Shown here piece by piece: positions 35,357 to 44,179 of a stretch of 64,000 nucleotides of DNA. The notes under the pieces were generated by a model. That model was given only the letters and a program-made list of their open reading frames with translations. It had not been told where the DNA came from and did no database searches. The first letter of the stretch is position 1. Each line of letters starts with the position of its first letter. The stretch lies in contig NZ_SPQT01000024.1 in NCBI RefSeq assembly GCF_004571025.1, forward strand, positions 62,001 through 126,000, given 5' to 3'. The position numbers and the translations under genes are program-made. The DNA comes from Bradyrhizobium niftali. GTDB taxonomy: Bacteria; Pseudomonadota; Alphaproteobacteria; Rhizobiales; Xanthobacteraceae.

Positions 35357-35842
35357 TTACAGCTGCCCGAGCAGCGTATCGCCGCCGGACACCTCGACCT
35401 TGCCGGGCATCGCTTCGAGGTTCAGCTTCTTGACCACGCCGTCCTCGACCAGCATCGAATAGCGCTTGGAGCGGATGCCGAGGCCGTTGGCGGAGGCGTC
35501 CAGCTCCATGCCGATCGCCTTGGCGAACTCGGCATTGCCGTCGGCGAGGAAGATCGCCTCGTCGCGCTGGTCGGTGTCGCGCTTCCAGGCGTTCATCACG
35601 AAGGCGTCGTTGACGGAGACGATGGCGATGGTGTCGACGCCCTTGTCCTTCATGGCATATGCGTTGAGGAAGATGCTCGGCAGATGCATCTTGTGGCAGG
35701 TGCCGGTGTAGGCGCCGGGCACCGCGAACAGCGCCACCTTCTTGCCCTTGAAGATATCGTCGGTGGTCTTCACCTGCGGGCCTTCCGCCGTCATCACGCG
35801 GAATTTCGCCTCGGGCAGCTTGTCGCCAGTCTGGATCGCCAT
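35357..35842 (-). CDS. Peroxiredoxin, Prx5 type
   Basis: A 161-residue thiol peroxidase of the Prx5/AhpC-TSA type. The peroxidatic Cys49 lies in PGAYTGTCHKMHLPS (42-56), matching the TxxC Prx5 motif. The start MAIQTGDKLP (35842) is supported by GGGAG six bases upstream; a longer 5' frame is unsupported. It reduces hydrogen and alkyl peroxides in the cytosol, probably with glutathione/glutaredoxin or thioredoxin. Single gene. Confidence 0.92.
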   Translation of the reverse strand: MAIQTGDKLPEAKFRVMTAEGPQVKTTDDIFKGKKVALFAVPGAYTGTCHKMHLPSIFLNAYAMKDKGVDTIAIVSVNDAFVMNAWKRDTDQRDEAIFLADGNAEFAKAIGMELDASANGLGIRSKRYSMLVEDGVVKKLNLEAMPGKVEVSGGDTLLGQL

Positions 35843-35950
35843 CGTCAGTCTCCCTGAAAATCGATCCCGCTTTCTAGACCGTGCGGCGGGCCCGCACAAT
35901 ATTGCCGGCAGGGAAAGCGGCGAAGGTTGCCGCCCTTCACCTTGATGTCA

Positions 35951-36505
35951 TCAGCCGGAAAAGCCGCCATTGTCGAGGAAGGCCTGCTCTTCCTCGGTGG
36001 TCGGGCGTCCGAGGACGCAGTTGCGGTGGGGGAAGCGGCCGAACCGGCGGATGATGTCGGCGTGCTCCCGCGCGTATTTCAGGTTCTCGGCATTGTCGGC
36101 GTCCTGAAACAGAGCAATGCAGTGCAGCTGGTCGGGCAGGTGCTCGGAATGCATGAAGGGCATGTAGAGGAATTCGAGCAGGGCAGGATCGATCCTGCGA
36201 TCCGCGCCCCGATCGATGGCGCGGCGGGCAATTTCGCGCGCCAGCGCATCGCTGGAGAACGTCCTGGGATCGCCGCGAAACATGTTGCGGGGGAACTGAT
36301 CGAGCACGATGACGAGCGCGAGTGCACTGTCGTCGCTTGCCTCCCATGACGCCAGTTCGCCGGCGGCCGCCTTCTGCCAGAGGGCGAGAAAGCGGCGCCT
36401 GACCTCCGCGTCGAAAGCCTCGCTGTGCTTGTACCAGCGCTCACGGCCGGCCTCGCGCCAGAAGGCGAGAATGCCGGCCGGCTCGATGTCGCCGACGTCA
36501 GTCAT
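35951..36505 (-). CDS. DUF924 family protein
   Basis: A 184-residue DUF924 protein. The family opening EPAGILAFWREAGRERWYK and the conserved stretch VIVLDQFPRNMFRGDPR, with LYMPFMHSEH near residue 115, are all present. DUF924 is predicted to be an all-helical TPR-like fold; biochemistry is unknown. It lies 15 bases after the fadD gene on the same strand and could be co-transcribed with it. Confidence 0.88.
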   Translation of the reverse strand: MTDVGDIEPAGILAFWREAGRERWYKHSEAFDAEVRRRFLALWQKAAAGELASWEASDDSALALVIVLDQFPRNMFRGDPRTFSSDALAREIARRAIDRGADRRIDPALLEFLYMPFMHSEHLPDQLHCIALFQDADNAENLKYAREHADIIRRFGRFPHRNCVLGRPTTEEEQAFLDNGGFSG

Positions 36506-36520
36506 GGCTCAACGGCAGCC

Positions 36521-38206
36521 CTACGCCGCCTCCGCCTTCTTCTCGTCGCGGAGCTGCCGGCGCAGGATCTTGCCGACATTGGTCTTCGGCAGGTCGGTGC
36601 GGAATTCGATGTGCTTGGGCACCTTGTAGCCGGTGAGCTGCTCCTGACAGAACTTGATCACGGCCTCGGCGGTGAGGTTCTGGTCCTTCTTCACCACGAA
36701 GGCCTTCACCGCTTCGCCCGACTTGGAATCGGGGATGCCGATCACGGCGCATTCGAGCACGCCCGGATGGCTGGCGATCACTTCCTCGACCTCGTTCGGA
36801 TAGACGTTGAAGCCGGAGACCAGGATCATGTCCTTCTTGCGGTCGACGATCTTGGTGTAGCCCTTCTCGTCCATCACGCCGATGTCGCCGGTGCGGAAAT
36901 AGCCGTCCGCGGTCATCACCTTGGCGGTCTCCTCAGGCCTGTTCCAGTAACCCGACATCACCTGCGGGCCCTTGGCGCAGATCTCGCCCGGCTGGCCGAG
37001 CGGCACCTCGTTGCCGTCGTCGTCGCGGATCGAAATATAGGTCGAGGGCACAGGGATGCCGATCGAGCCGGAGAAATCGTTCGTGGTCGCCGGATTGCAG
37101 GTCAGCGTCGGCGAGGTCTCCGACAGGCCATAGCCTTCGGCGATAAAGCAGCCGGTCACCGCCTTCCACTGCTCAGCCACGGGCCGCTGCACGGCCATGC
37201 CGCCGCCGTTGGAGATCTTCAGCTTGGAGAAGTCGAGCTTCTTGAAGTCGGGATGGTGCATCAGGCCGTTGTAGAGGGTGTTGACGGCCGGGAAGCTGTT
37301 GACCTGGTACTTCGCCAGCTCCTTGACGAAGCCCGCGATGTCGCGCGGGTTGGGGATCAGGAGATTGCAGCCGCCGGCGCGCACCGCGAGCAGGTAGCAG
37401 GCCGTCAGCGCGAAGATGTGATAGAGCGGCAGCGCGCAGACGATCAGGAGCTGGTCGATCTGCGGCGGCTGCGCCAGCGCCGGCTGGAGCCAGGCATCGT
37501 TCTGCAGCACATTGGCGACGATGTTGCGGTGGAGCAGCGTCGCGCCCTTGGAGACGCCGGTGGTGCCGCCGGTATATTGCAGGAAGGCGACGTCGCCGGG
37601 CGACAGCTTCGGCTTGTTGAACGTCAGGCCGCGGCCGGCCGAGAGCGCGTCATTGAAGGACACGGCGCCCGGCAGCGACCAGGCCGGGACCATTTTCTTG
37701 ACGCGGCGGACGACGAGGTTGACGATCACGCCCTTGAAGCCGAGCAGGTCGCCCATGCTGGCGGCGATGACGTGCTTCACCGACGTCTTCGCGATCACCT
37801 GCTCGACCGTGTGGGCAAAATTCTCCAGCACGATGATGGCTTCGGCGCCGGAATCCTTGAGCTGATGCTCGAGCTCGCGCGGCGTGTAGAGCGGATTGAC
37901 GTTGACGACCGCAAAGCCGGCGCGCAGCACCGCGGCGGTGGCGACCGGATATTGCAGCACGTTCGGCATCATGATGGCGACGCGGGCGCCGCGCTGGAGC
38001 CCGCGGCCTTGCAGATAGGCCGCCAGCGCAACCGACATCTGGTCGAGGTCGCGGTAGCTGATCGACTTGTCCATGCAGATGAACGCCTTGCGGTCGGCGA
38101 ACTTGGTGAAGCTCTCCTCCAGAAGGTCGACCAGCGATGCGTATTGTGTCGGCTCGATATCGGCGGGCACGCCGGGCGGGTATTGCTTAAGCCAGATGCG
38201 CTCCAT
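36521..38206 (-). CDS. fadD: Long-chain fatty-acid--CoA ligase
   Basis: A 561-residue AMP-forming fatty-acyl-CoA synthetase of the FadD type, activating fatty acids for beta-oxidation or lipid synthesis at the inner membrane. P-loop-like YTGGTTGVSKGA (211-222), the GYGLSETSPT segment, YFRTGDIGVMDEKGY and DMILVSGFNVYPNEVE are the family's substrate and AMP sites, with a C-terminal Lys-bearing GKILRRQLRDE tail. An upstream region of 190 bases to the next gene holds no clear signals. Confidence 0.93.
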   Translation of the reverse strand: MERIWLKQYPPGVPADIEPTQYASLVDLLEESFTKFADRKAFICMDKSISYRDLDQMSVALAAYLQGRGLQRGARVAIMMPNVLQYPVATAAVLRAGFAVVNVNPLYTPRELEHQLKDSGAEAIIVLENFAHTVEQVIAKTSVKHVIAASMGDLLGFKGVIVNLVVRRVKKMVPAWSLPGAVSFNDALSAGRGLTFNKPKLSPGDVAFLQYTGGTTGVSKGATLLHRNIVANVLQNDAWLQPALAQPPQIDQLLIVCALPLYHIFALTACYLLAVRAGGCNLLIPNPRDIAGFVKELAKYQVNSFPAVNTLYNGLMHHPDFKKLDFSKLKISNGGGMAVQRPVAEQWKAVTGCFIAEGYGLSETSPTLTCNPATTNDFSGSIGIPVPSTYISIRDDDGNEVPLGQPGEICAKGPQVMSGYWNRPEETAKVMTADGYFRTGDIGVMDEKGYTKIVDRKKDMILVSGFNVYPNEVEEVIASHPGVLECAVIGIPDSKSGEAVKAFVVKKDQNLTAEAVIKFCQEQLTGYKVPKHIEFRTDLPKTNVGKILRRQLRDEKKAEAA

Positions 38207-38398
38207 GGAAATTCCCCTCTCCTACATCAGAGCCCGTTGTATCTCGGGCTTGCCTCATTGCCGCCAGTATCGAGCCTGCCGGACCGGGTGGCAAGCCGTC
38301 GAGGCTTAGGGCAAAGGTCGGAAAGTGGCTACCGGAATCGTCGCAAGCCGCGTTGCCGCAAGTGCGAAGCGCGGGCCGCGGTTCAATTCCGAGGGGCG

Positions 38399-39859
38399 TT
38401 AACTGTTGTTGGCCGGCTTGGCCGGAGGCTTGGTCGCGGCCTTGGGCTTGGCGGGCTTCGCCGCCTGATCGCCGCTTGCTGCGGGCTTCTCGGCGGGCTT
38501 CGCCGCGGCATGCTTGGCGCCGGCGGGCTTGGCTGCGGTCTTGGTGTCAGCCTTCGCGTCACCCTTCCCATCACCCTTGGCGCCCGGCTTCGCTGTCGCC
38601 GTCTTGGTGTCCTTCGGCTTGTCGGCCGGCTTGTCGGCTGCATCGGGTTTCTTGGCGACACGCGACTTCTTGCCACGCGCCTTCGGCGTGGCCTGCTGGT
38701 CGGCATCGGCTGCGACCGCGGCGATCAGGGCGGTGCCGGTGCGGGTCGGGCCGGTATAGACCAGCACGGGCTCGGCCGCCGCCGGCGCCGAGGCCATCAG
38801 CTCGGAAGCCTTCATCAGGGGCGGCTGAAGCCCGGCGGTGAAGAACGTCACCTGGGCCTCGCCGCCGGTGGCGGAGCCCGATCCGGTCGCGCCGCCATTG
38901 GCCGCGATCAGCGCGTCGTCGTCGTCGCTCGCCGGCCGCTTGCGATGGCCGCCGCACATGTCGTCGCGCAGGTTCGGCGGCGAGGCGTCGACCGGCACGA
39001 GGTTTTCGACGGTGCCGAGCGAGGGACGCAGCCACGACAGATTGTCCTGGCTGAAGCCGCGCTCCAGCAGCTGCGCCGCCTTCACCGCGCGCGCCGTTCC
39101 GGAATTGGCGCCGAGCACGACGGCGATCAGCCGGCGGCCGTTGCGCGTGGCCGAGGCGACGAGGTTGTAGCCCGAAGCGCAGATGAAGCCGGTCTTGAAA
39201 CCGTCGGCGCCGGGATAGCGGCCGATCAGCTTGTTGAAATTCCCCGTAACGCGCTTGCCGAAGCGGATCGCCGGGATGTGCACGAAGTATTCGTATTCCG
39301 GCAGGTCGCGCAGGAACGAGCGTGCGAGAATGCCGAGATCCCGCGCAGAGGTGATCTGACCATCGGCGGGCAGGCCGTTCGGATTGACGTAGCTCGTCTG
39401 CGTCATGCCGAGCTTCCTGGCGGTGTCGTTCATCATTGCGGAGAAGCCGTCGACCGAACCACCGACGCCTTCGGCGAGCACCACGGCCATGTCGTTCGCC
39501 GACTTGACCATCATCATCTTCAACGCGTTGTCGACGGTGAGCTGCGTTCCCGGACGGAACCCCATTTTCGACGGCGACTGCGAGGCCGCCGTCGGCGACA
39601 CCGTGAGCAGCGTGTCGAGCGTGAGCCTGCCGTCCTTCACCGCCTTCAACGTGACATAGGCGGTCATGATCTTGGTGACGGAGGCCGGATACCAGGGGGT
39701 GGTCGCGTTATCCGCCTGCAACACCTTGCCGCTGTCGGCTTCGATCAGCAGCAGCGCTTCGGCGCTTGCCGCGCGTGGCGCGAGCAGCGCGGCACATGCG
39801 AGGGCCGCGGCGAACAGGTTGAACAGGGATTTGCGAAGCAGCGGGCGAAAGGCGTGCAC
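38399..39859 (-). CDS. D-alanyl-D-alanine carboxypeptidase (PBP5/6-type) with long Ala/Lys tail
   Basis: A 486-residue serine D,D-carboxypeptidase of family S11. I place the start at the GTG 39859 (V/MHAFRPLLRKSL) since it begins a signal peptide ending ASA-EAL; a longer upstream frame is not supported. Active-site motifs are SVTK (60-63), SAN (120-122) and KTG (222-224), so it should trim pentapeptide stems in the periplasm. The C-terminal approximately 150 residues are an unusual Ala/Lys/Pro/Asp-rich low-complexity tail with no anchor helix. Confidence 0.88.
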   Translation of the reverse strand: MHAFRPLLRKSLFNLFAAALACAALLAPRAASAEALLLIEADSGKVLQADNATTPWYPASVTKIMTAYVTLKAVKDGRLTLDTLLTVSPTAASQSPSKMGFRPGTQLTVDNALKMMMVKSANDMAVVLAEGVGGSVDGFSAMMNDTARKLGMTQTSYVNPNGLPADGQITSARDLGILARSFLRDLPEYEYFVHIPAIRFGKRVTGNFNKLIGRYPGADGFKTGFICASGYNLVASATRNGRRLIAVVLGANSGTARAVKAAQLLERGFSQDNLSWLRPSLGTVENLVPVDASPPNLRDDMCGGHRKRPASDDDDALIAANGGATGSGSATGGEAQVTFFTAGLQPPLMKASELMASAPAAAEPVLVYTGPTRTGTALIAAVAADADQQATPKARGKKSRVAKKPDAADKPADKPKDTKTATAKPGAKGDGKGDAKADTKTAAKPAGAKHAAAKPAEKPAASGDQAAKPAKPKAATKPPAKPANNS

Positions 39860-40049
39860 TATCCGATTCCGGTCCTTGGAGATCCGCCGGTTCCGGACGG
39901 TTCTCGTGATCTGAGTTTCGGGTTTTGAATTCCGGCGCCGCCGCTTGCGGCGTCGCAAACCTATACCGGCTCTTGCGTCGAGAATAGGGGTTACGGCGCG
40001 GTATTCCGCAATGAAATAGGCCGAATTTCGGCGGTCCTGCGGGGACTTG

Positions 40050-41858
40050 CTATGGGGACTTGGCCGCAGTCGCAATAGTCTCGGCCGCCGTCACGCTGGC
40101 CCGTGTATTCGTCTGTGACTGTTCCTGCACCATGAACTGGGCCCGGGCGAGCTCGGCAAAATGGCCGCCTTTGGCCACGAGTTCATCGAAAGTTCCGCTT
40201 TCGATCACGCGCCCGTTCTCGAACACCAGGATCCGCGTGGCGTTGCGGATGGTGGAGAGGCGGTGGGCGATCACGAAGGTGGTGCGGCCCCTCATCACTT
40301 CGTCGAGAGCGGCGTTCACCTTGGCCTCGGTGACGGCGTCGAGCGCACTGGTCGCCTCGTCCAGAATCAGGATCGGCGGGTCCTTCAGCAGCGCACGCGC
40401 GATCGACAGCCGCTGTCGCTCGCCGCCGGAGAGCATGCGGCCGCGCTCGCCGGCATTGGTCTCGAACCCGCCGCTGCGCTCGATGAATTCGAGCGCCTGC
40501 GCGCGCTCGGCCGCCTTGCGCATCTCGGCTTCGGTCGCGTCCGGCTTGCCGACGCGCAAATTCTCCGCGATCGAGCGGTTGAACAGGAGCGCCTCCTGGA
40601 ACACGACGCCGATGTTCCGCCGCAGCGAGGTCAGCGTGACGCCGCGCACGTCCATGCCGTCGATCCTGATGAAGCCGGATTGCGGATCGAAGGCGCGATG
40701 CAAGAGCGCAATCGCGGTGGACTTGCCGGCGCCGGTCGGGCCGACCAGCGCGATGGTCTGGCCGGGCAGCGCGGTGAAGGAGAGATCCTCGACCGCCGGC
40801 CGCTTGCCGTCATAGGAGAAGGTGACGTCGTTGAACTCGACGAGGCCGGACAGGCGTCCCGCATCGATCGCGTCGGGACGGTCGTGGACCGCCGGCACGG
40901 CATCGAGCACGCCAAAGAACTCGCGCAGGCGCGGCGCTTCCATGAACACGTTGTTGATGAAGCTCACGACCTGCTCGAGCTTCTGGATCAAGAGCGTGGC
41001 AAAGCTCACGAACATCACGATCTCGCCGACCGAGGTCAGCCCCTGGTCGTGCAGGGCGATGCCGAGCGAGAAGATCGCGAGCACCGTGATGGTGGTGGAA
41101 GCGCGCGTGATGACGGTGACGAGCGCCCACCAGGACAGCACCGGCATCTGTGCGGCCAGCAGCTCGTCGGCGACGGAGCGCAGTCCCTTCACCTCGGATT
41201 CGACGCGGACGAAACTCTGCACCAGTGCGACGTTGCCGAGCGCATCGGAAGCGCGCGCCGAGAGCTCGCTGTAGTGCTCCTCGACCTCCATCTGCATGCC
41301 GAAGGTCTTGCGCACCACGAAAGTCGTCAGCGCCGTGAAGACGACGCAGAGCACGAACAGGAGGATCGCGAGCCGCCAGTTCAGATAGAGCGACAGCGGC
41401 AGCAGCACCACGACCGAGAGGATCGCGGCAAAGTGCTCGCGGAAGAAGCCGAGCCACAGCCGCCACAGCGCATCGGTGCCGTTGAGCATCACCTTCATCA
41501 GCCGGCCCGAATGGGTGCCGGAGTGGAAGGTCAGCGGCAGTTGCAGGATGTGCTCGAAATAGTCGGTCAGCACCGCCTGGCGCTGGCGGTGGGATAGCCG
41601 GTCGGCTTGCAGCGCAACGAGCGCGCTGCATGCGATGGTGAACAGCCCGAACGCGACCCAGGCCAGCAGGAACGGCCATGCCGAGTTCGAACCGGCGACC
41701 GACTTGCCGGAGAGCACGTCGACGATGCGGCCGAACAGTACGGGCTCGGCGAATTGCGAGGCGGCAAGCAGGAGATTGGCAAACGCCAGCAGCCAGCCCA
41801 GCCGCGCCTCCTTGCCGAGCAGCTCGAGAACGCGGGTGTAAAGGCTGAAAATGGACAT
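40050..41858 (-). CDS. NdvA-type glucan exporter ATP-binding/permease
   Basis: A 602-residue half-size ABC exporter (fused permease and ATPase). The N-terminus MSIFSLYTRVLELL and EPVLFGRIVDVLSG resemble NdvA/ChvA, the exporter of cyclic beta-glucan in rhizobia. Six membrane helices (to about residue 310) are followed by Walker A GPTGAGKS (373-380), signature LSGGE (476-480), Walker B ILILDE (496-501) and His532. The start is set at MSIF (41858), four codons into the longer frame, by homology. The exact glucan is inferred. Confidence 0.88.
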   Translation of the reverse strand: MSIFSLYTRVLELLGKEARLGWLLAFANLLLAASQFAEPVLFGRIVDVLSGKSVAGSNSAWPFLLAWVAFGLFTIACSALVALQADRLSHRQRQAVLTDYFEHILQLPLTFHSGTHSGRLMKVMLNGTDALWRLWLGFFREHFAAILSVVVLLPLSLYLNWRLAILLFVLCVVFTALTTFVVRKTFGMQMEVEEHYSELSARASDALGNVALVQSFVRVESEVKGLRSVADELLAAQMPVLSWWALVTVITRASTTITVLAIFSLGIALHDQGLTSVGEIVMFVSFATLLIQKLEQVVSFINNVFMEAPRLREFFGVLDAVPAVHDRPDAIDAGRLSGLVEFNDVTFSYDGKRPAVEDLSFTALPGQTIALVGPTGAGKSTAIALLHRAFDPQSGFIRIDGMDVRGVTLTSLRRNIGVVFQEALLFNRSIAENLRVGKPDATEAEMRKAAERAQALEFIERSGGFETNAGERGRMLSGGERQRLSIARALLKDPPILILDEATSALDAVTEAKVNAALDEVMRGRTTFVIAHRLSTIRNATRILVFENGRVIESGTFDELVAKGGHFAELARAQFMVQEQSQTNTRASVTAAETIATAAKSP

Positions 41859-41943
41859 GCGGACCAGCAACTCGGGCGGATAGCGGGGCCCGTATTCTAA
41901 GCAGGGATCGCCCGCGAGATACAGCGGAAGCTATCGGTTTTGC

Positions 41944-42993
41944 TCAATTGATGAGCCGCCCCGCGACCGGCGGCAGGAACCGGTCGTCGAAGATGTCGCC
42001 CACGGCCGGCCGCTTGCGGAATTTGAAGTTCTGGGCGATCTGGTCGATCGAGCGGTCCAGCCGCGCCGGGTCGATGCCGCCGAGGCCGTTGCGCCTGACC
42101 TCGTCGGTCAGGATGTTGTCGACGAGCACGGTGCGCAGGCGCTCCAGTTCGAGGTCGTGGTCGCCGTCGTCGATGCGGCTCGTGGCCTCGGCCGCCGCAC
42201 GGGCGGGCTCTTTGACTGTCGCGTTGATACCGGCGATCAGCGCGCGAACAAATCCCTTCAGCGCGTCCGGCTTCGCCGCGGCGAAAGCGGGGTTGGCCAC
42301 CACGGCAAAGCCATAGGCTTCGCAGCCATAGTCGGCGTAACGCAGCACGACGAGATCGTCGCCGGGCACGCCGCGGTCGCGCAAGTTCACCGCCGAGAGA
42401 TAGCTGAAGCCGGCGACGGCATCGACTTGCCCCGCGGACAGGATCGGCTCCCGCACCGCGGCACTTATCTTGTGGAATTTCACGCGCGACGTGTTGATGC
42501 CGTTCTGCTGCGCCAGCGCCGGCCACAGCCGCATCGACAGATCGCTGTCGGCAACGCCGACGGTCTTGCCGTCGAGATCGGGCAACAGATGGATGCCGCG
42601 GCTCCTGCGCGCGACGATCGCGTAGGGCGCACGGTTGAACATCACGAACACCGCCTTGATCGGCGCCGCATCGTCCTTGTCGCGAAATCGGATCAGCTCG
42701 TTGATGTCGACCAGTGCGAGCTCGCTGTCGCCCTTGGCGACGCGCGCGAGAGTCTCCGGCGATCCGGGCGATGTGTTGAAGGAGACGTTGAGATGCTCGG
42801 CGCCGAATTTGCCGTCCTTCGCGGCGAGGAAGAACGGCGCCATGCTCGCATCGATCGGGCGGTCGAAGGTGAAGTGGATCGCGACGGAGGGCGCGGCGGT
42901 CTCGGCCGCCGTGACGTCGCGTGCGGTCAGTGCCGCAAGCGAGATCGAGAGCGCCAGCAGCCAACGAAAAGTGGTCGTCTTGAATCCTGACAT
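41944..42993 (-). CDS. ABC transporter substrate-binding protein, NMT1/THI5 type
   Basis: A 349-residue periplasmic binding protein. The start MSGFKTTTFRW (42993) gives a signal peptide ending TAA-ETA; the frame stays open far upstream, but only into non-coding sequence. The mature protein has the THI5/NMT1 pattern: FTFDRPIDASMAPFFLAAKDG at the start, LNVSFNTSPGSPETLARVAKG, then DLDGKTVGVADSD and ALAQQNGI segments. Members bind sulfonates, nitrate, pyrimidines or aromatic acids; the ligand is unknown. No matching permease is in the window, so it may be an orphan. Confidence 0.87.
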   Translation of the reverse strand: MSGFKTTTFRWLLALSISLAALTARDVTAAETAAPSVAIHFTFDRPIDASMAPFFLAAKDGKFGAEHLNVSFNTSPGSPETLARVAKGDSELALVDINELIRFRDKDDAAPIKAVFVMFNRAPYAIVARRSRGIHLLPDLDGKTVGVADSDLSMRLWPALAQQNGINTSRVKFHKISAAVREPILSAGQVDAVAGFSYLSAVNLRDRGVPGDDLVVLRYADYGCEAYGFAVVANPAFAAAKPDALKGFVRALIAGINATVKEPARAAAEATSRIDDGDHDLELERLRTVLVDNILTDEVRRNGLGGIDPARLDRSIDQIAQNFKFRKRPAVGDIFDDRFLPPVAGRLIN

Positions 42994-43088
42994 CGGTTGC
43001 GCCGGTCCCGCATTGTTGTGGTTTCGTGACGCTCGCAGCGCCGGCCCGCACTGAGCGTGCGCGCGCCAACATGAACGGTGGATGAGCG

Positions 43089-43115
43089 GGGGTTGCGTCA
43101 TGATCACGCAACCCC
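43089..43115. other. Perfect 10-bp hairpin upstream of the Tyr/Gly-rich gene
   Basis: Arms GGGGTTGCGT and ACGCAACCCC with 7-base loop CATGATC, 106 bases before ATG 43221 and 96 bases upstream of the substrate-binding protein's start on the other strand. A second weaker dyad (GTTGGG/CCCAAC) follows at about 43127-43147. Neither has a T-run. It could be an operator or an mRNA leader structure. Confidence 0.45.
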
Positions 43116-43220
43116 GTTCAGCTTGTGTTGGGGTTGGGGAACCCAACATGGGACGTGGGTGTTTGAAAGACATGAGCCTGTCTGCAGGCGCCATTCGAGG
43201 TCCCAAGGAGGGTCCAGGAG

Positions 43221-43583
43221 ATGTTTGACAGCTTTTCGAAATTCGCCGGCCGCAAGGCCGTTCTTGCCACTGCGGCCGTGGTGGCTCTGACTGCCGTTGC
43301 ACCCACCGCCTCTTACGCGGGCGGTCGTCACTGGCATCATGGTGGCGGTGGCGCCGCTGCTGCTGCTGCGATGTTCGGCCTGGCCGCGACCGGCCTCGCG
43401 ATCGCAGCCAGCCGCGATGCCTACGCCTATGATCAGGGCCCGGGTTACTACTACGAGAGCGGCCCGGTCTACTACAGCGGCCCCGGCTATGGTCCCTATT
43501 ACTACGGCTCGGGCTACCAGGAGCGCTATGGCGGCTACACCAAGGTCTGCGCCCACGGCTATTCCGGCTACGGCTGCTATTAA
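43221..43583 (+). CDS. Exported Tyr/Gly-rich protein
   Basis: A 120-residue protein with a signal peptide (residues 1-33, ending SYA-GGR). The mature part begins GGRHWHHGGGGAAAAAAMFG, with an Ala-rich hydrophobic stretch (AMFGLAATGLAIAAS) that could be membrane-bound, then a Tyr/Gly-rich tail (YYYESGPVYYSGPGYGPYYY) and two Cys. Such proteins are abundant and mostly uncharacterised in rhizobia. AGGAG six bases before the ATG supports the start. A strong terminator follows. Confidence 0.8.
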   Translation: MFDSFSKFAGRKAVLATAAVVALTAVAPTASYAGGRHWHHGGGGAAAAAAMFGLAATGLAIAASRDAYAYDQGPGYYYESGPVYYSGPGYGPYYYGSGYQERYGGYTKVCAHGYSGYGCY

Positions 43584-43614
43584 CCGACCGGTAACCGGTC
43601 ATGCGTCATCGACG

Positions 43615-43653
43615 AACAGGCCGTCGCACTTGCCGCGCCGGCCTGTTTTTTGC
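43615..43653 (+). terminator. Rho-independent terminator after the Tyr/Gly-rich gene
   Basis: Stem AACAGGCC/GGCCTGTT with a loop of 17 bases, ending in TGTTTTTTGCTTTT on the plus strand. Confidence 0.8.
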
Positions 43654-43708
43654 TTTTATTGCCGGGCGTTAACTCGCTCGCCATTGGTTTAGAGTAGTTT
43701 TGAGTACC

Positions 43709-44113
43709 ATGAGTGATTCGCTTGAGCGGCTATATCTGGCTGTGCTCGCGGCCAGGGACCTTGATCCGGCAACATCGCGCACCGCCCGGCTGTTTCAGCG
43801 TGGCCCCTCCAAAATGGCGAAGAAACTGGCCGAAGAGGCCATTGAAGTGGTCATCGATGCCGTCAATGGCGACACCGATGCGGTGGTCCGGGAAAGCGCC
43901 GACCTGCTCTACAATCTCACCGTGCTCTGGGCTTCGGCCGGCGTGCGCCCCGAGGACGTCTGGCGCGAGATGACGCGGCGGGAAGACATGCTCGGCATCG
44001 CCGAGAAGCTGCCGAAGTCGACGATGAAGCTGCCCAAAGTTGCGTCACCGCGCGTCGCCGCGCGGCGGCCAATTGTCGCGCTCGAGGGCCGTTCGGCACG
44101 CAAGCGCCACTAG
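43709..44113 (+). CDS. HisE-like phosphoribosyl-ATP pyrophosphohydrolase
   Basis: A 134-residue protein of the HisE/MazG-type all-alpha NTP pyrophosphohydrolase fold. The active-site helices KKLAEEAIEVVIDAV and VVRESADLLYNLTVLW carry the acidic metal-binding residues of the family. The residues after about 105 (PKVASPRVAARRPIVALEG) form a basic tail not found in standard HisE. No other his genes lie nearby, so it is a stand-alone copy, either a second HisE or a related phosphohydrolase. Start chosen at ATG 43709 rather than the TTG three codons before. Confidence 0.83.
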   Translation: MSDSLERLYLAVLAARDLDPATSRTARLFQRGPSKMAKKLAEEAIEVVIDAVNGDTDAVVRESADLLYNLTVLWASAGVRPEDVWREMTRREDMLGIAEKLPKSTMKLPKVASPRVAARRPIVALEGRSARKRH

Positions 44114-44179
44114 AACCGTCACAATTCGCCTCAATCTCAGCATGGACAAATCCGTCCCATGGTGCTTCATCGCGGCGCC

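Noticed and set aside
36425..39928. A very long plus-strand open frame (1167 codons) opposite fadD and the carboxypeptidase
   Set aside because: It is the antisense shadow of two well-identified minus-strand genes in high-GC DNA; its translation is Arg/Gly/Leu/Asp-rich with no domain and ignores the intergenic region.
42994..43602. Upstream extension of the NMT1-type binding protein frame
   Set aside because: The extra residues precede a clear signal peptide and run through the oppositely oriented exported gene at 43221; they have no coding character.
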